The notes under the pieces were generated by a model that saw nothing but the letters and a program-made list of their open reading frames with translations, had not been told where the DNA came from and ran no database searches. The translations under genes and the position numbers were made by a program. From Angiostrongylus vasorum (lineage: Eukaryota; Nematoda; Chromadorea; Rhabditida; Metastrongylidae): 64,000 nucleotides of DNA. Shown here piece after piece: positions 62,801-64,000 of the stretch (position 1 is its first letter; each line of letters opens with the position of its first letter). The stretch is from positions 682,001 to 746,000 of the forward strand of contig JADANN010000389.1 of NCBI GenBank assembly GCA_018806985.1. The letters are read 5' to 3'.

Positions 62801-63990
62801 CGATGGACATGAACCGTTAGTGATTGGATCCCTCAGGGTGTTAAACGCACTGCAGGAAGACCACCGACTTCACGAAAAAGCCTAGAAGAAAGATATGATG
62901 CTCGATGAGTACCTAGAGTGAGCAGAACCCATTGGGCTACTCTTGCACGCGACAGGGAAAAATGGTAGATTTACTGGCGTCCGCTCGAGTCACTCGACGG
63001 TCAACGGGGCTACAAGTGATACATGTGGAGGCAGTGAGTAAGAAGTCACCATGAGGTAAGAGAGTGGTTGTACTATATACTACAGGCTATTGGGTTAATG
63101 TAAAAAAGATATTTCAAATAGAAATACAATTCGACCTAGAAAGGTAAGGAGCATGTGGTGGCACGGGCAGTAATGAGACCAGGTGGTTGATAGGGCGAGT
63201 GGCTTTGCTGTAATTGGCTGCCATACTAATTTTGAGGAATGATGTAGAATAGAAAACAAGAATGACAGTGCAGTGAGATTAATATAGATTGATATGGTAG
63301 GAGGCATATATAGGAGTGAAACAGCTTTTAACACATGTGTTGTTATTATGATGGTAATAAATGCAATGCGCAGCTGTGATTAATACTGCTTAACTGAGAT
63401 CTGCAATGTGAGGTGAAGACTAAGACATTATTTAAGACAATGAGATGCTAACGTGGAACGAAACTACAGAATGTTTCTTAACTATTTGAGATACAATGTG
63501 GTGATAGGCTTAGATACGAAAGGTCAGTAGGTGCAAAACATATTGCATAGAATGAATACAGTAGAGCAATTTAATGACAAAGGGTCAGCGGAGAAGCTAA
63601 GTGGCAGCAACGAAGATGGTGAGTGGCAGGAACGCCGGCATGTGAGCCTCACCAGCAGACCGCGGTCATTTTATACCTCGTCCTCGTATGTTACTGTTAC
63701 TATTACGGCAGCAAATGCTTTGTATAAGGCGTAAACAGTCGCTGTTTGCGAGCAGATGCTGTTTATAGTTGGTGACCCCGCTATCGTTGTGCGGACAGAT
63801 GTTGTTTATTTTGGATAACCCGCTATCGTTGTTATTGATTGTTGAGGCCTTTGGGTCATATTTGGCTAGGCATCAGTCACTATCAGAAGACATGTAGAAT
63901 AAAGTTATTATAGGGAATATTGTGTTCTATTAGATGCTTATTGGTCGACTTTTCGACAGTGGGTAGAACCTTTAACTTTGAAGGATCGGT
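59885..63990 (-). repeat. BEL/Pao LTR-like repeat, copy 3, split by an RTE insertion
   Basis: Two parts, 59885-60471 and 63040-~63990, join to one repeat equal to copy 1. The minus strand is C/T-rich and ends (plus 63930-63990) with the block also found at 58400-58450. It holds no coding frame of note. The tail after 63480 extends the repeat beyond what copy 1 keeps. Confidence 0.7.
60472..63036 (+). mobile_element. RTE-type LINE, copy C, internally deleted
   Basis: The 5' leader begins CTCACTCATATGAGGGATC. The endonuclease (61308-61787, continuous) has [45 protein letters not shown] and GSDH, i.e. the Asp/His catalytic motifs of AP endonucleases. At ~62040 the sequence jumps to RT block RRGVRQGD, so the first half of RT is gone. 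FADDIVLI (~62212) and GLRLNLTKTMFMKNGLVS follow. The 3' end with AGAACCCATTGGGCTAC is at 62920-62940. A three-base AGT occurs at both edges (60469-60471, 63037-63039). The empty site is preserved in copy 1 at ~56291. Confidence 0.9.
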
Positions 63991-64000
63991 ACATGTAATC

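Overview
This is a repeat-rich piece of nematode nuclear genome. The evidence is small spliced genes with nematode-type signals (TTTCAG acceptors, likely spliced-leader acceptors just upstream of start codons) and three recognisable genes: the C-terminal exons of an EXTL3/RIB-2-type exostosin, a complete Ran GTPase and a complete dyskerin. From memory, their C. elegans counterparts are K01G5.6 (rib-2), K01G5.4 (ran-1) and K01G5.5 (dkc-1), one linkage group on one cosmid, so the window looks like a conserved clade V neighbourhood. The density and type of repeats (RTE LINEs, Penelope-like elements, tRNA-derived SINEs, BEL/Pao) suggest a strongylid such as a hookworm. That species call is an inference.

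Layout. 1-12063 (+): last exons of rib-2, with introns inflated by an RTE relic, a mariner relic and SINEs. 12-40 kb: no recognised host gene, apart from short GC-rich islands of unclear coding status. This stretch holds SINEs of four families, four Penelope-like elements (one nearly full length at 35.4-38.8 kb, bounded by 380-bp inverted repeats) and an RTE (28.9-32.9 kb) carrying two nested insertions with target-site duplications. 40892-44607 (-): ran-1 in five exons. 44626-45650: divergent promoter interval with a CpG-rich patch and a TA microsatellite. 45651-49113 (+): dyskerin in eight exons. 49.1-54.8 kb: SINEs and an RTE 3' end. 54.8-64 kb: a Penelope relic, then a BEL/Pao graveyard with gag and env-like relics, an inverted duplication of the env-like segment, and a long LTR-like repeat into which an RTE has inserted.

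The three host genes are housekeeping and do not form one pathway: RIB-2 makes heparan sulphate in the Golgi, Ran drives nucleocytoplasmic transport and spindle assembly, and dyskerin pseudouridylates RNA in H/ACA RNPs. Everything else is mobile DNA. The most interesting candidate is a 455-bp insertion at 30965-31419 with ~65-bp direct terminal repeats, TATA-like and AATAAA signals, and the same CTGANGA...GAAAC block that occurs near the ends of the Penelope-like elements.
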